DNA from: Phyllobacteriaceae bacterium
Lineage (GTDB): Bacteria; Pseudomonadota; Alphaproteobacteria; Rhizobiales; Rhizobiaceae
Assembly: GCA_024645155.1 (NCBI GenBank)
Contig: JAHEGF010000017.1
Span: 1-23,184, forward strand
Length of the DNA stretch: 23,184 nt
Reading direction: 5' to 3'
Shown one piece after another: positions 13,934-22,381 of the stretch. Each line of letters begins with the position of its first letter. Position 1 is the stretch's first letter. The notes below the pieces were generated by a model. That model saw only the letters and a list, made by a program, of their open reading frames with translations, was not told the origin of the DNA and searched no databases. The translations under genes and the position numbers were made by a program.

Positions 13934-13973
13934 GCAATTGTGGCAATGCCACATTGCGGAATTTTATTATTTT
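13934..13973 (+). terminator. Rho-independent terminator of the methyltransferase-like gene
   Basis: GCAATTGTGGC (13934-13944) pairs with GCCACATTGC (13948-13957), a 10-bp stem with one bulge and a 3-nt loop. It is followed on the plus strand by GGA and the T-rich run ATTTTATTATTTT. It begins 9 bases after the stop. On the minus strand no T-tract follows the stem, so it probably does not serve the convergent pilin gene efficiently. Confidence 0.75.
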
Positions 13974-14137
13974 GTCAGATTGATAATGGCGTTGGCGTTT
14001 TTGTTCCACTGATCGCTGACCGCATTACCCGTACTCTTAAGTGTACCTGCGATCGCCATTGCAATAAGCGCCACAATAAGTCCGTACTCGATAGCGGTCG
14101 CGCCAGTTTTGTCTTTCAGTAGTCGCGAAATACGCAT
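13967..14137 (-). CDS. Flp family type IVb pilin prepilin
   Basis: A 56-residue prepilin. It starts MRISRLLKDKTG, a short basic leader, then the prepilin-peptidase site G12 | ATAIEYGLIV with Glu at mature position 5, followed by a hydrophobic helix (IEYGLIVALIAMAIAGTL). The short polar tail ends INLTK with two tandem TAA stops. These are hallmarks of Flp/Fap pilins exported by Tad systems for adhesion and biofilm formation. AGGGAA lies 7 nt upstream. No tad, cpa or prepilin-peptidase gene is in the window, so this is an orphan copy that would need machinery elsewhere. It follows the 105-residue protein on the same strand after 108 nt. Confidence 0.92.
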   Translation of the reverse strand: MRISRLLKDKTGATAIEYGLIVALIAMAIAGTLKSTGNAVSDQWNKNANAIINLTK

Positions 14138-14245
14138 GATTCAATTCCCTTTGGTGGCTATAAAATAACCTGCCAATATTAAGTCTTGATGACCGGAAAC
14201 AGTTAACCAATGGATAGTTTGTGTGGTCGAAACGTAGTGATTTCT

Positions 14246-14563
14246 CTAGTTACAATCGCCAATGCGCGTACCGTTGTCACGAATTACACAAACCGAATTC
14301 GGTGCGCTTTGCAGCACGCTGCGGCGAATGGTGTACTGACCCTTGTAGTTCACCGAACCTGTGCTCATCATGTCAATTCCGGCAACATCAGCTCTTGAGG
14401 AACGATACTCGCTAACCCCTTGAAGGGCAGGCATTAGGATAAGCACCATGGCTACCGCTGCGGACCCGAAAAGCAGGGCAATACGCAATGCGCCATAGCC
14501 GGCACCATCGACACCCCATGATATTTCAGAACCGTGACTTTCAAAATCCTTTTCACCAAGCAT
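14246..14563 (-). CDS. Small membrane-anchored protein of unknown function next to the Flp pilin
   Basis: A 105-residue protein. A polar N-terminus of about 24 residues is followed by one hydrophobic segment (ALRIALLFGSAAVAMVLILM, about 25-44), then a polar domain with SSRADVAGIDMMSTGSVNYK and YTIRRSVLQSAPNSVCVIRD. Two Cys (92 and 104, near the end) could form a disulfide if this domain is outside the cytoplasm. From memory, similar proteins with the TIRRSVLQ...VCIIRDNGTR pattern sit beside Flp pilin genes in rhizobia, but no function is known to me. The start is the ATG with GGAG 8 nt upstream; the open frame to 14770 overlaps mutT and is rejected. A role with the pilin is inferred from position. 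Confidence 0.8.
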   Translation of the reverse strand: MLGEKDFESHGSEISWGVDGAGYGALRIALLFGSAAVAMVLILMPALQGVSEYRSSRADVAGIDMMSTGSVNYKGQYTIRRSVLQSAPNSVCVIRDNGTRIGDCN

Positions 14564-14641
14564 ACTCAACACTCCTGCAATGATATTCAATAAAACGCCG
14601 GATTTGCGCCGCCACTCATTGATAAAAATCGCACAGGAAAA

Positions 14642-14656
14642 TAAACGATCGCTTAA
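14642..14656 (-). promoter_or_regulatory. Candidate CtrA-like site upstream of the 105-residue membrane protein
   Basis: On the minus strand TTAA (14656-14653), 7 nt, then TTTA (14645-14642) matches the CtrA consensus TTAA-N7-TTAA at 7 of 8 positions. It lies about 80 bases before the start of the membrane protein that precedes the Flp pilin. CtrA controls pilin genes in Caulobacter. One such near-match could arise by chance. Confidence 0.3.
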
Positions 14657-14685
14657 CGATGATCGAAAACCGCAAACCGGCCGGA

Positions 14686-15096
14686 TCAGAGCAAATCGAT
14701 CAAAAACGGCACCAGCGGCAAATCCGCCTCCGGCATTGCATAGTCGCGCATGTCCTTTGGCCGGACCCATTTCAGTGCCTGGCCTTCACGTGGATCCGGC
14801 GTTCCCCAGAAACGCCGGCACACAAACAGCGGCATCAGCAGCGCGAAATCCTTATATTCATGGCTTGCAAAGGTCAGCGGCGCCAAGCAGGCGGTTTTGG
14901 TCTCGATACCGAGTTCTTCGGCCAGTTCACGGATAACAGTCTGTTCGGGCGTTTCACCGGGTTCCACCTTGCCGCCGGGAAATTCCCACAAACCTGCCAT
15001 GGGTTTTCCCTCGGGCCGTTGCGCCAGCAGAACACGCCCGTCGGCATCGACGACAGCACAGGCTGCAACGAGAACCAGCGGCAATTTTGCGTTCAT
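14686..15096 (-). CDS. mutT: Nudix hydrolase, probable 8-oxo-dGTP diphosphatase (MutT)
   Basis: A 136-residue Nudix protein. The full Nudix box GX5EX7REUXEEXGU is present at 42-64 (GKVEPGETP...RELAEELGI), preceded by RPEGKPMAGLWEFPGGK, the classic MutT pattern for clearing oxidised dGTP. The C-terminal WVRPKDMRDYAMPEADLPLV also fits MutT. Its ATG overlaps the stop of the upstream acetyltransferase by 4 nt, so translation is coupled. Substrate assignment is by family resemblance. Confidence 0.92.
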   Translation of the reverse strand: MNAKLPLVLVAACAVVDADGRVLLAQRPEGKPMAGLWEFPGGKVEPGETPEQTVIRELAEELGIETKTACLAPLTFASHEYKDFALLMPLFVCRRFWGTPDPREGQALKWVRPKDMRDYAMPEADLPLVPFLIDLL

Positions 15097-15878
15097 AGGC
15101 CTTCAGCCGGTGGAGGTTGCCTGTAATGATATCGGTAGATTTCCTCAAATCCGAGGCCGGAATAAAGCCCTAGTGCTTCCTTGTTATCTGCCTCAACCTG
15201 CAGCCAGGCCCGGGACGCACCGAGCAGTTTTGCCCAACGAAGCGCCGCCAGCACCAAATCGCGCCCGAATCCCTGCCGGCGCATGTCCGGATGAGTGGCA
15301 ACCTCGAACAACCCCGCCAGTTCGCCATCATGGACGCATAACCCAGTTGATACGGGTACCTGGTCTTTTTGCAAAACAAAAAGCCCGGTGTCAGGAGCAA
15401 TGGAATCGATGATTTCCGACAATCCGGCTTTGATCGATCGGTCGGAGCCCCGGACTGCCAGCAACGCCTCCACAAAGCGCCCAATATCCTTCATGGGAAT
15501 ATGATCAATGGCGCTATCTGTCGGTATTCCAGCTATGTCGGCAGTCATGACAACCGATTCGGCACACCTCAGCCAACCCTCCCGGTCAAAAAACGCAGTT
15601 ATCTGTTCGCCGGCCAATGGCGATATCCGGACCGTCACAGGCCGGTTGTAGGCATCAAAACGGCGGCTCGCCTTGGCAATGCGCTCTCCAATTTTGGCAC
15701 AATCGCTCGGATCGAGCGGATTTATCGAATTGAGGCGCCGTCCCGGATGTCCCGCCGTCAGCCTGATCAGCCAGGACCCGTCATAGTGCACCGAAGCCGC
15801 CGGCCAGGCACGAAATCCGGCGGCCTCATATCTGCGAACCTGCGGTAAATGAACAGGTGAAGGGCTGACTGTAACCAT
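15093..15878 (-). CDS. GNAT family N-acetyltransferase
   Basis: A 261-residue protein with a C-terminal GNAT domain. The acetyl-CoA pyrophosphate loop RRQGFG (200-205) follows the strand GLFEVATHPDMR, and the end LQVEADNKEALGLYSGLGF is the usual GNAT motif B region. The first 110 residues look like a divergent, possibly degenerate second half, as seen in tandem-GNAT proteins. The substrate is unknown. It begins 23 nt after the argJ stop with no strong ribosome binding site and overlaps mutT. This link to argJ and mutT is one I recall from other rhizobial genomes, and it is not ArgA by sequence. Confidence 0.88.
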   Translation of the reverse strand: MVTVSPSPVHLPQVRRYEAAGFRAWPAASVHYDGSWLIRLTAGHPGRRLNSINPLDPSDCAKIGERIAKASRRFDAYNRPVTVRISPLAGEQITAFFDREGWLRCAESVVMTADIAGIPTDSAIDHIPMKDIGRFVEALLAVRGSDRSIKAGLSEIIDSIAPDTGLFVLQKDQVPVSTGLCVHDGELAGLFEVATHPDMRRQGFGRDLVLAALRWAKLLGASRAWLQVEADNKEALGLYSGLGFEEIYRYHYRQPPPAEGL

Positions 15879-15901
15879 CGAATTTGCCCAGGGTCAAAAC
15901 C

Positions 15902-17146
15902 CTAGCTCCGGTAATCACCGTTGATTGCAACATACTCCTTGGTCAGATCGCAAGTCCAAACCGTGGCCCGGCCCGGGCCCATACCCATGTCAATGCCGAC
16001 CTTGATCTCGTCGCGTTTCATGTATTCGGACACTTTCTGCTCGGAATAGTCTCCCGACCGTTCACCATTCTGTGCAACCAGATGGTCGCCAAACGATATT
16101 GACAACCGGTCGCGATCGGCAGGTTCACCTGCTTTCCCAACCGCCATGACAACCCGGCCCCAATTGGCATCCTCGCCGGCGATCGCCGTTTTGAACAATG
16201 GAGAATTTGCCACCGACAGGGCTATCTTTTTCGCTGATCGCGATGATTTGGCGCCGGTAACCGCCACTTCAACGAGTTTTCGCGCGCCTTCACCGTCCCT
16301 GACTACGAGCATTGCGAGCTCTTTGAGCAGCCGGTTGAAGGCCCGTCGCAGCTTGCCAAGACGCCGGTCACGAATGTCGGTAATGTCCCGGACATTTTTC
16401 TTGCGCGCGGTACCTGTCGCAAAAACCAGAACCGTATCGCTCGTCGAAGTATCCGAATCGACCGTAATGGCATTAAAGCTTTTCCCAACGCCTTTCGCGA
16501 TCATGTCCTGCAGGACACTGGCGCTGACCGGTGCATCTGTCACGATAAACGATAACATGGTCGCCATGTCGGGAGCGATCATCCCCGACCCCTTTGCAAT
16601 CCCGTTGATCGTGACGGCTGCACCGTCGATGACAACGCGGGCCGTTGCCATTTTGGGATGCGTATCGGTTGTCATGATTGCACGCGCCGCCGCGGACCAA
16701 TTGTCCACATTGGCCGTTTTGACCATCTGGCTGACAAGTGGTGCAAAAGCGGCAGCGTTCAGTGGTTCGCCAATTACGCCGGTTGACGCGAGATAGACGT
16801 CTCCTGTTCCGCATCCTGCTGCATCCGCGGCAGCACGTGCCGTGATGCCGGTCGCTTCACGCCCCTTTTTGCCGGTAAAGGCGTTGGCATTGCCGGCGTT
16901 GACGACAAGCACGCGGGCCTGGCCGCCCGGCAGATTCTGGCGGCAGTAATCGACCGCCGCCGACGGGCACTTCGATTTCGTGAAGACACCGGCAACCGCC
17001 GTGCCAGCCGGGAACGTCATGACTAAGAGGTCGGTACGTCCGCGGGCCTTGATGCCGGCCATCGCAGTCGCAATCGTGACATCCTCCAGCGCTGGCATTG
17101 AAGGATAGTTTTTGGGTGCCAAGGGTGAGATTGCGTCAGACATCAT
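15902..17146 (-). CDS. argJ: Bifunctional glutamate N-acetyltransferase / amino-acid acetyltransferase
   Basis: A 414-residue ArgJ that recycles acetyl groups in arginine synthesis: it moves acetyl from N-acetylornithine to glutamate, and in bifunctional forms also uses acetyl-CoA. It is an Ntn-type enzyme that cleaves itself at the conserved ATML motif, here A195 | T196 within APDMATMLSFIVTDA, so Thr196 is the nucleophile of the beta chain. The ending FGDHLVAQNGERSGDYSE... and EYVAINGDYRS is typical. Two ATGs (17146, 17143) are adjacent. It starts 26 nt after the parvulin gene, so the two are likely co-transcribed. Whether it is mono- or bifunctional cannot be told from sequence alone. Confidence 0.96.
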   Translation of the reverse strand: MMSDAISPLAPKNYPSMPALEDVTIATAMAGIKARGRTDLLVMTFPAGTAVAGVFTKSKCPSAAVDYCRQNLPGGQARVLVVNAGNANAFTGKKGREATGITARAAADAAGCGTGDVYLASTGVIGEPLNAAAFAPLVSQMVKTANVDNWSAAARAIMTTDTHPKMATARVVIDGAAVTINGIAKGSGMIAPDMATMLSFIVTDAPVSASVLQDMIAKGVGKSFNAITVDSDTSTSDTVLVFATGTARKKNVRDITDIRDRRLGKLRRAFNRLLKELAMLVVRDGEGARKLVEVAVTGAKSSRSAKKIALSVANSPLFKTAIAGEDANWGRVVMAVGKAGEPADRDRLSISFGDHLVAQNGERSGDYSEQKVSEYMKRDEIKVGIDMGMGPGRATVWTCDLTKEYVAINGDYRS

Positions 17147-17172
17147 ACATCCGGTTTCAAGAAGCCCGGCAC

Positions 17173-18033
17173 CTATTGTGCCGTTGTGTCAGCTTCAAGT
17201 GCCTTTTTCAGTTCGGGGTCTTTGATGTCCACCTTTGCATTGTCACGCAGGCTCTTGACCAACTCGAGGTAGCGCTCGCGCAAGATGAGCGAACGCACCT
17301 GTTCCTTGACCTGATCAAAGGCGGGCGGCTGTTTTGTCCGCTTGTCCTCAAGTTTGATGACATGCCAGCCAAACTGGGTTTTGACAGGAACTTTGGTGTG
17401 TTCACCGACAGACAAGGCAAATGCCGCCTGTTCGAATTCGGGCACCATCTGGCCGGCACCAAAATAACCCAGATCGCCGCCATTTGGGCCGCTGGGCCCG
17501 GTTGATTTCTCTGCAGCAAGTTTCACAAAGTCGGCACCGGCATCCAATTCGGCAATAACCGCTTTGGCCTCGTCTTCCGTTTTCAGGAGAATGTGGCGGG
17601 CGCGGACCTCGTTTTCCGGAGTGGCACCGGCGATTTCCTTGTCATAGCGCGCGCGGATATCTTCATCGCTGACTTTACCGGCAACCTCCGCTTCGACAAT
17701 CGCGCTATGCAGTGCTCGGGCTTCAAGAAACCGCATGCGTTCGCGAAAATCCTTGTCCTGATCAAGGCCCGCTGATTTGGCTTTCTCGGCCATCAGTTTT
17801 ATCTCGATCAGCGCGGTAAGCGCCGCTACCCGTCGCTGTTCTTCGGGCAATTTGGCGAACTGCTGGTCAAGCTCGCTTTCCGCAAGGCGGATTTCCGATT
17901 CGGTGATTGTAATGCCGTTCACTTCGGCTACCACCGCGTTCTCTTGGGCATAAGACATGCCGCCAGCCGAAACAAACGCGATCGTGATCAGGCACAAAAG
18001 ACGCAGACGCGCCTGGCAAATTCTTTCAAACAT
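17173..18033 (-). CDS. Parvulin-type peptidyl-prolyl cis-trans isomerase, exported
   Basis: A 286-residue PpiC/SurA-like isomerase that assists folding of exported proteins in the periplasm. A Sec signal peptide is visible: basic start MFERICQARLRL, hydrophobic LLCLITIAFVSAGG and cleavage near SYA|QE (residue 29). A SurA-like helical N-region follows (VNGITITESEIRLAE), then one parvulin domain at about 142-232 (RARHILLK, GGDLGYFGAGQMVPEFEQAA, TQFGWHVIKLED). The ATG at 18033 has GGGAG six nt upstream; the codon before it is TTG and need not be used. It is divergent from secA, whose product would export it. Confidence 0.94.
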   Translation of the reverse strand: MFERICQARLRLLCLITIAFVSAGGMSYAQENAVVAEVNGITITESEIRLAESELDQQFAKLPEEQRRVAALTALIEIKLMAEKAKSAGLDQDKDFRERMRFLEARALHSAIVEAEVAGKVSDEDIRARYDKEIAGATPENEVRARHILLKTEDEAKAVIAELDAGADFVKLAAEKSTGPSGPNGGDLGYFGAGQMVPEFEQAAFALSVGEHTKVPVKTQFGWHVIKLEDKRTKQPPAFDQVKEQVRSLILRERYLELVKSLRDNAKVDIKDPELKKALEADTTAQ

Positions 18034-18123
18034 CAAAAACTCCCTACCAAACTCATGTCAGATCGTCGTGGCAGAGAGTGCGTAATCGAATACGCCCGCC
18101 GCAACTGCCGTTTTCGCACGCCG

Positions 18124-18152
18124 TTGACATCGCGAAAGGCCCCTCTTATCTC
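18124..18152 (+). promoter_or_regulatory. Candidate sigma-70 promoter of secA
   Basis: TTGACA (18124-18129), a perfect -35, is followed after 17 nt by TATCTC (18147-18152). The start of transcription would be near 18159, leaving a leader of about 105 nt before secA. The -10 is only a fair match. Confidence 0.6.
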
Positions 18153-18263
18153 TCCTTCGTCTCCGCGTCCAGAACCACTGACGGGCGCTTCTCGGCATGA
18201 CCGCACATCACCATCGGCGCATTAGGCCACCATCGGTTAGCGGCTCGGATTGAAAGGACCATC

Positions 18264-20969
18264 ATGGTCAGTATCGGCGGCATAGCCAGGAAAATGTTTG
18301 GCTCGGCAAATGACCGGCGCATCAAGTCGATGCGCCCGCGTATCGAGGCGATCAATGCCATGGAAAACGAGATGCAGGCGCTTGGCGATGACGAATTGCG
18401 CGCGCGCACCGATCAATTCCGCGCCGACCTTGCAAGCGGTTCCGAACTCGATGATCTCCTTGTCCCCGCTTTTGCAACCGTACGCGAGGCTGCGCGCCGG
18501 TCGATCGGTTTGCGCCCGTTTGATGTCCAGCTGATTGGCGGCATTGCCCTGCATGAAGGCAGCATTGCTGAAATGCGGACCGGTGAAGGAAAGACGCTCG
18601 TTGCCACGCTACCGGTATATCTCAATGCACTGACCGGAAACGGTGTCCATGTCGTAACGGTCAACGATTACCTGGCTACCCGCGATTCGGAGTGGATGGG
18701 ACAAGTTTACAAGTTTTTGGGACTGACTGTTGGAGTTGTCACCCATGGTATGTCCGACGAGCAGCGAAAGGCTGCCTATGCCTGCGATGTCACCTACGGC
18801 ACAAACAACGAACTTGGCTTTGACTACCTGCGCGACAACATGAAGTTCGAGCGCAAGGAAATGGTACAACGCGGCCATTTCTACGCAATCGTGGACGAAG
18901 TCGACTCCATTCTCGTCGACGAAGCCCGGACACCACTGATCATTTCCGGACCACTGGAGGATCGTTCCGAACTCTACATTACAATCGACAAGTTTATTCC
19001 GATGCTTGCCGAAAGCGACTACGAAATCGACGAAAAGGGCCGCACCGCCAGTTTCACCGAGGATGGCACTGAAAATGTCGAAAACCTTTTGCGCGAAGCT
19101 GATTTGTTGAAAGGCGACTCCCTTTACGACGTCGAAAATGTTGCCATCGTCCACCACATCAACAGCGCACTGCGTGCCCATGTGCTTTTCCAGCGTGACA
19201 AGGACTACATCGTGCGCAACGACGAAATCGTCATCATCGACGAGTTTACCGGCCGGATGATGCCAGGACGGCGCTATTCCGAAGGCCTGCACCAGGCACT
19301 TGAAGCCAAGGAAGGCGTGAAAATCCAGCCGGAAAATCAGACGCTGGCCTCGATCACATTCCAGAATTACTTCCGCATGTACGGCAAACTAGCCGGCATG
19401 ACGGGCACGGCGGCTACCGAAGCGGAGGAATTCGGCAATATTTACAATCTTGATGTAGTCGAGATCCCGACAAACGTGCCGGTCCGGCGCGTTGACGATG
19501 ATGACGAGGTCTACCGGACTGTCGAGGAAAAATACCGCGCTATCATCGCGGATATCAAGGATGCGAAGAAGAAGAACCAGCCGATCCTGGTTGGAACAAC
19601 GTCAATCGAAAAATCCGAAATTCTTGCGGAACGACTGAAAACCGAAGGTATCAAGGATTTCGAGGTACTCAACGCCCGCCACCACGAGCGTGAGGCAGCC
19701 ATCGTCGCCCAGGCAGGCAAACCCGGTGCGATTACCATCGCCACCAACATGGCGGGACGCGGAACCGATATTCAGCTCGGCGGCAATGCCGATATGCGCG
19801 TAGCTGACGAACTGGCCAATGTGCAACCGGGCCCGGAGCGTGATGCAAAGGAAAAGGAAATCCGGTCCGATGTGCAGCGCCTCAAAGAGCAGGCAATTGC
19901 TGCCGGGGGGCTTTACGTACTGGCCACCGAACGCCACGAAAGCCGTCGTATAGACAATCAGCTGCGCGGACGTTCGGGCCGCCAGGGCGATCCCGGGCGC
20001 TCGAAATTCTTCCTGTCGCTGCAAGATGACCTGATGCGTATTTTCGGCTCGGAACGCATGGATTCCATGCTGCAGAAACTTGGCCTGAAAGAAGACGAAG
20101 CCATCGTTCATCCATGGATCAACAAGGCGCTGGAAAAGGCACAAAAGAAGGTCGAGGCGCGCAATTTCGACGTTCGCAAGCACGTTTTGAAATATGACGA
20201 TGTCATGAACGACCAGCGCAAGGTGGTGTTTGAACAGCGTCTCGAAATGATGGATGGCGAGCACCTTGCCGATACGATCAGCGAAATGCGCCACGACGTC
20301 GTTGACAGTCTTGTCGAACAGCACATTCCGGAAAAAGCCTACGCGGAACAATGGGATGCAGACGGGCTGAAGGCCGAAGTCGAAAAGCTGCTAAATCTGG
20401 ATTTGCCGATCAAGGACTGGGTTGCCGAAGAGGGCATTGCCGAGGACGACATTCGCGAAAGGCTAAGCGAGGCTGCGAATGCCGCTGCGGCGGAACGAGC
20501 TGAACGCTTTGGCCCGGAAATCATGACCTATGTCGAAAAGTCGATACTGCTCCAGACTCTCGACCATCTGTGGCGCGAACATCTGGTCAACCTCGATCAT
20601 CTTCGCAATGCGGTGAACTTCCGCGGCTACGCCCAGCGCGATCCTCTCAACGAATACAAGTCCGAGGCATTTGAGCTCTTTCAAAAGCTGCTTGGCGAAT
20701 TGCGCGAGACAGTGACGGCACAGCTGATGCGAGTCGAGATTGTGCGCGAGACCGCAGATGCACCGCAGCCGGATGTACCGGAGATGGCAGGCCATCACAT
20801 CGATGCGACGACCGGAGCCGATGATTTTGGCGAAGGGCAACCGCAAGTCCGGGCGAATGGATCAGTTGATCCAGGTGATCCGTCGACATGGGGCCGTGTC
20901 GGCCGCAATGCGCAATGTCCATGCGGCAGCGGCAAGAAATACAAACATTGCCACGGCGCATTTGTATAG
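18264..20969 (+). CDS. secA: Preprotein translocase ATPase SecA
   Basis: A 901-residue SecA, the motor that drives unfolded preproteins through SecYEG. Walker A is MRTGEGKT (104-111), and the DEAD-type Walker B region is DEVDSILVDEAR (211-222). LGGRGTD-type helicase motifs appear as TNMAGRGTDIQLGGNADM, and QLRGRSGRQGDPG is motif VI. The extreme C-terminus carries the zinc/SecB-binding tail with C885, C887, C896 and H897 in CPCGSGKKYKHCH, after a poorly conserved linker. AAAGGA lies 5 nt before the ATG. It is divergent from the parvulin gene. The stop is 14 nt from the convergent MFS stop, with no terminator visible between them. Confidence 0.98.
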   Translation: MVSIGGIARKMFGSANDRRIKSMRPRIEAINAMENEMQALGDDELRARTDQFRADLASGSELDDLLVPAFATVREAARRSIGLRPFDVQLIGGIALHEGSIAEMRTGEGKTLVATLPVYLNALTGNGVHVVTVNDYLATRDSEWMGQVYKFLGLTVGVVTHGMSDEQRKAAYACDVTYGTNNELGFDYLRDNMKFERKEMVQRGHFYAIVDEVDSILVDEARTPLIISGPLEDRSELYITIDKFIPMLAESDYEIDEKGRTASFTEDGTENVENLLREADLLKGDSLYDVENVAIVHHINSALRAHVLFQRDKDYIVRNDEIVIIDEFTGRMMPGRRYSEGLHQALEAKEGVKIQPENQTLASITFQNYFRMYGKLAGMTGTAATEAEEFGNIYNLDVVEIPTNVPVRRVDDDDEVYRTVEEKYRAIIADIKDAKKKNQPILVGTTSIEKSEILAERLKTEGIKDFEVLNARHHEREAAIVAQAGKPGAITIATNMAGRGTDIQLGGNADMRVADELANVQPGPERDAKEKEIRSDVQRLKEQAIAAGGLYVLATERHESRRIDNQLRGRSGRQGDPGRSKFFLSLQDDLMRIFGSERMDSMLQKLGLKEDEAIVHPWINKALEKAQKKVEARNFDVRKHVLKYDDVMNDQRKVVFEQRLEMMDGEHLADTISEMRHDVVDSLVEQHIPEKAYAEQWDADGLKAEVEKLLNLDLPIKDWVAEEGIAEDDIRERLSEAANAAAAERAERFGPEIMTYVEKSILLQTLDHLWREHLVNLDHLRNAVNFRGYAQRDPLNEYKSEAFELFQKLLGELRETVTAQLMRVEIVRETADAPQPDVPEMAGHHIDATTGADDFGEGQPQVRANGSVDPGDPSTWGRVGRNAQCPCGSGKKYKHCHGAFV

Positions 20970-20983
20970 GTGAACGATCTGCA

Positions 20984-22231
20984 TCACGGTTGATCGGGTC
21001 TGCCTTCCCATGACCTGATAATTGCCATAAGGCGCAATGCCGCCGCCACGCCGCAGGCAGAAACTCCCATGATGACCATTACCGCGGTCCTGGCATCATA
21101 AGCCTCGCGAATTGCCGCCGTCAGCACCGGGGCCACTGCCATCATGGTCAGAGAGGCCGCATTGAATCTTCCAAGCATCGCGCCGTAACCTCGCGACCCG
21201 AACAGTTCCGGAGGCAGAATGCCGCGGACAATATAGATGACCCCCTGTCCCAGGCCAAAAACCGCTGCTGCAACCGCTGCAATCGCAACATGGGCCGGGC
21301 CCGCAACCAGTATCAACAATCCTGTCAGTAATGCCAGGTTCGAAAACACCATGATGCGGAGCGCCGGCATCCGCCCGCCGGAAAAAAACTCGACCAGACG
21401 CCCGGCAACCTGGGCTGGTCCTATCAAAGCACCAATCATCGCAGCCGATGCTGCCAATCCCAGTTCACCCAGCAATCCGATCAGGTGTAGGTGAACCGCC
21501 GAAATCGTAAATCCGGAAACGGCAAACACGCAAAGCATCAAGTTGAAGGCTTCCCGTCCCGGCCCGCCGCCTTCGAGGCGGCCGATGGTGACTTTCTCGT
21601 CTCCGCCGATGCGTATCGGCTGGTGTTCTTTTCGCGCCGACATGCCGGACAGCCACAAGTGTAGCGGCGTACACACGACCAGATGCAGCAAGGCAAAGAT
21701 CAGGTATACCTCCCGCCAACTCATGCTTTCGCCCAAACGGATAGTCAGCGGCCAGAAAACCGTGGAGGCAAACCCGGCAATCAGCGTGATGATGGTAATG
21801 GTGCGCCGCGACTGGCCGCGGACATGAGCGGTTGCAACCGTGAATGCGGAATCGTAGAGCACCATGGTCGCTGCCATTTGGGCACCGACCAGGAACACGG
21901 CAAATGCCAGCGCACCAGGAGTAATCGCCAGCAATGCGAGCATGACTGCGCTGCACAGAGAACCGGCAGCCATGACCCCAGCGGGCAGAAAACGGTCGAG
22001 CGCCCGGCCAGTAAATGGAGCCGCGACAGCAGCGCCGGCAAGCGAGGCCGAAAACAACCCGTATACCGACGTCAGGGACAACCCCGTATCGGCAGCCATT
22101 TCGGCGGCAACCACACCGAACGCATAGTAAAGCGTGCCATAGCTGACAGTCGTGGTAATGCCGAGCGCAACAGCAACCGGCAGGCTGCGTTGCTGCGCTC
22201 GCGCGCGTTCTGTCCGCAAATCAGAACGCAT
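20984..22231 (-). CDS. MFS transporter
   Basis: A 415-residue major facilitator superfamily permease with about 12 hydrophobic segments, e.g. VAVALGITTTVSYGTLYYAF, FLVGAQMAATMVLYDSAF, LMLCVFAVSGFTISAV and HVAIAAVAAAVFGLGQG. A central polar loop (about 200-230, SARKEHQPIRIGGDEKVT) splits two six-helix halves. The loop after helix 2 holds GRALDRF, a loose form of the MFS motif GxxxDRxGRR. The substrate is not recognisable. The ATG at 22231 (MRSDLRTERARAQ) is preferred over an upstream TTG at 22279; neither has a strong ribosome binding site. It is convergent with secA and divergent from the flippase. Confidence 0.88.
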   Translation of the reverse strand: MRSDLRTERARAQQRSLPVAVALGITTTVSYGTLYYAFGVVAAEMAADTGLSLTSVYGLFSASLAGAAVAAPFTGRALDRFLPAGVMAAGSLCSAVMLALLAITPGALAFAVFLVGAQMAATMVLYDSAFTVATAHVRGQSRRTITIITLIAGFASTVFWPLTIRLGESMSWREVYLIFALLHLVVCTPLHLWLSGMSARKEHQPIRIGGDEKVTIGRLEGGGPGREAFNLMLCVFAVSGFTISAVHLHLIGLLGELGLAASAAMIGALIGPAQVAGRLVEFFSGGRMPALRIMVFSNLALLTGLLILVAGPAHVAIAAVAAAVFGLGQGVIYIVRGILPPELFGSRGYGAMLGRFNAASLTMMAVAPVLTAAIREAYDARTAVMVIMGVSACGVAAALRLMAIIRSWEGRPDQP

Positions 22232-22381
22232 GATCGCGCACGGTAATTTCGCTTCGGCATCCGGTGCAAATGAACCCAAATCCGATTGCCTGAGATTCTG
22301 TCAATTCCGTATCCACCAACCGTTTCTTAAAGAGTATCGGCTATAGGGAAAGTCAACCAGCGGGGATACGGAGTTTATTGC

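Noticed and set aside
14564..14770. Longer start for the 105-residue membrane protein
   Set aside because: It would overlap mutT, and its extra residues are antisense-like or leader-like; the ATG at 14563 has a good ribosome binding site.
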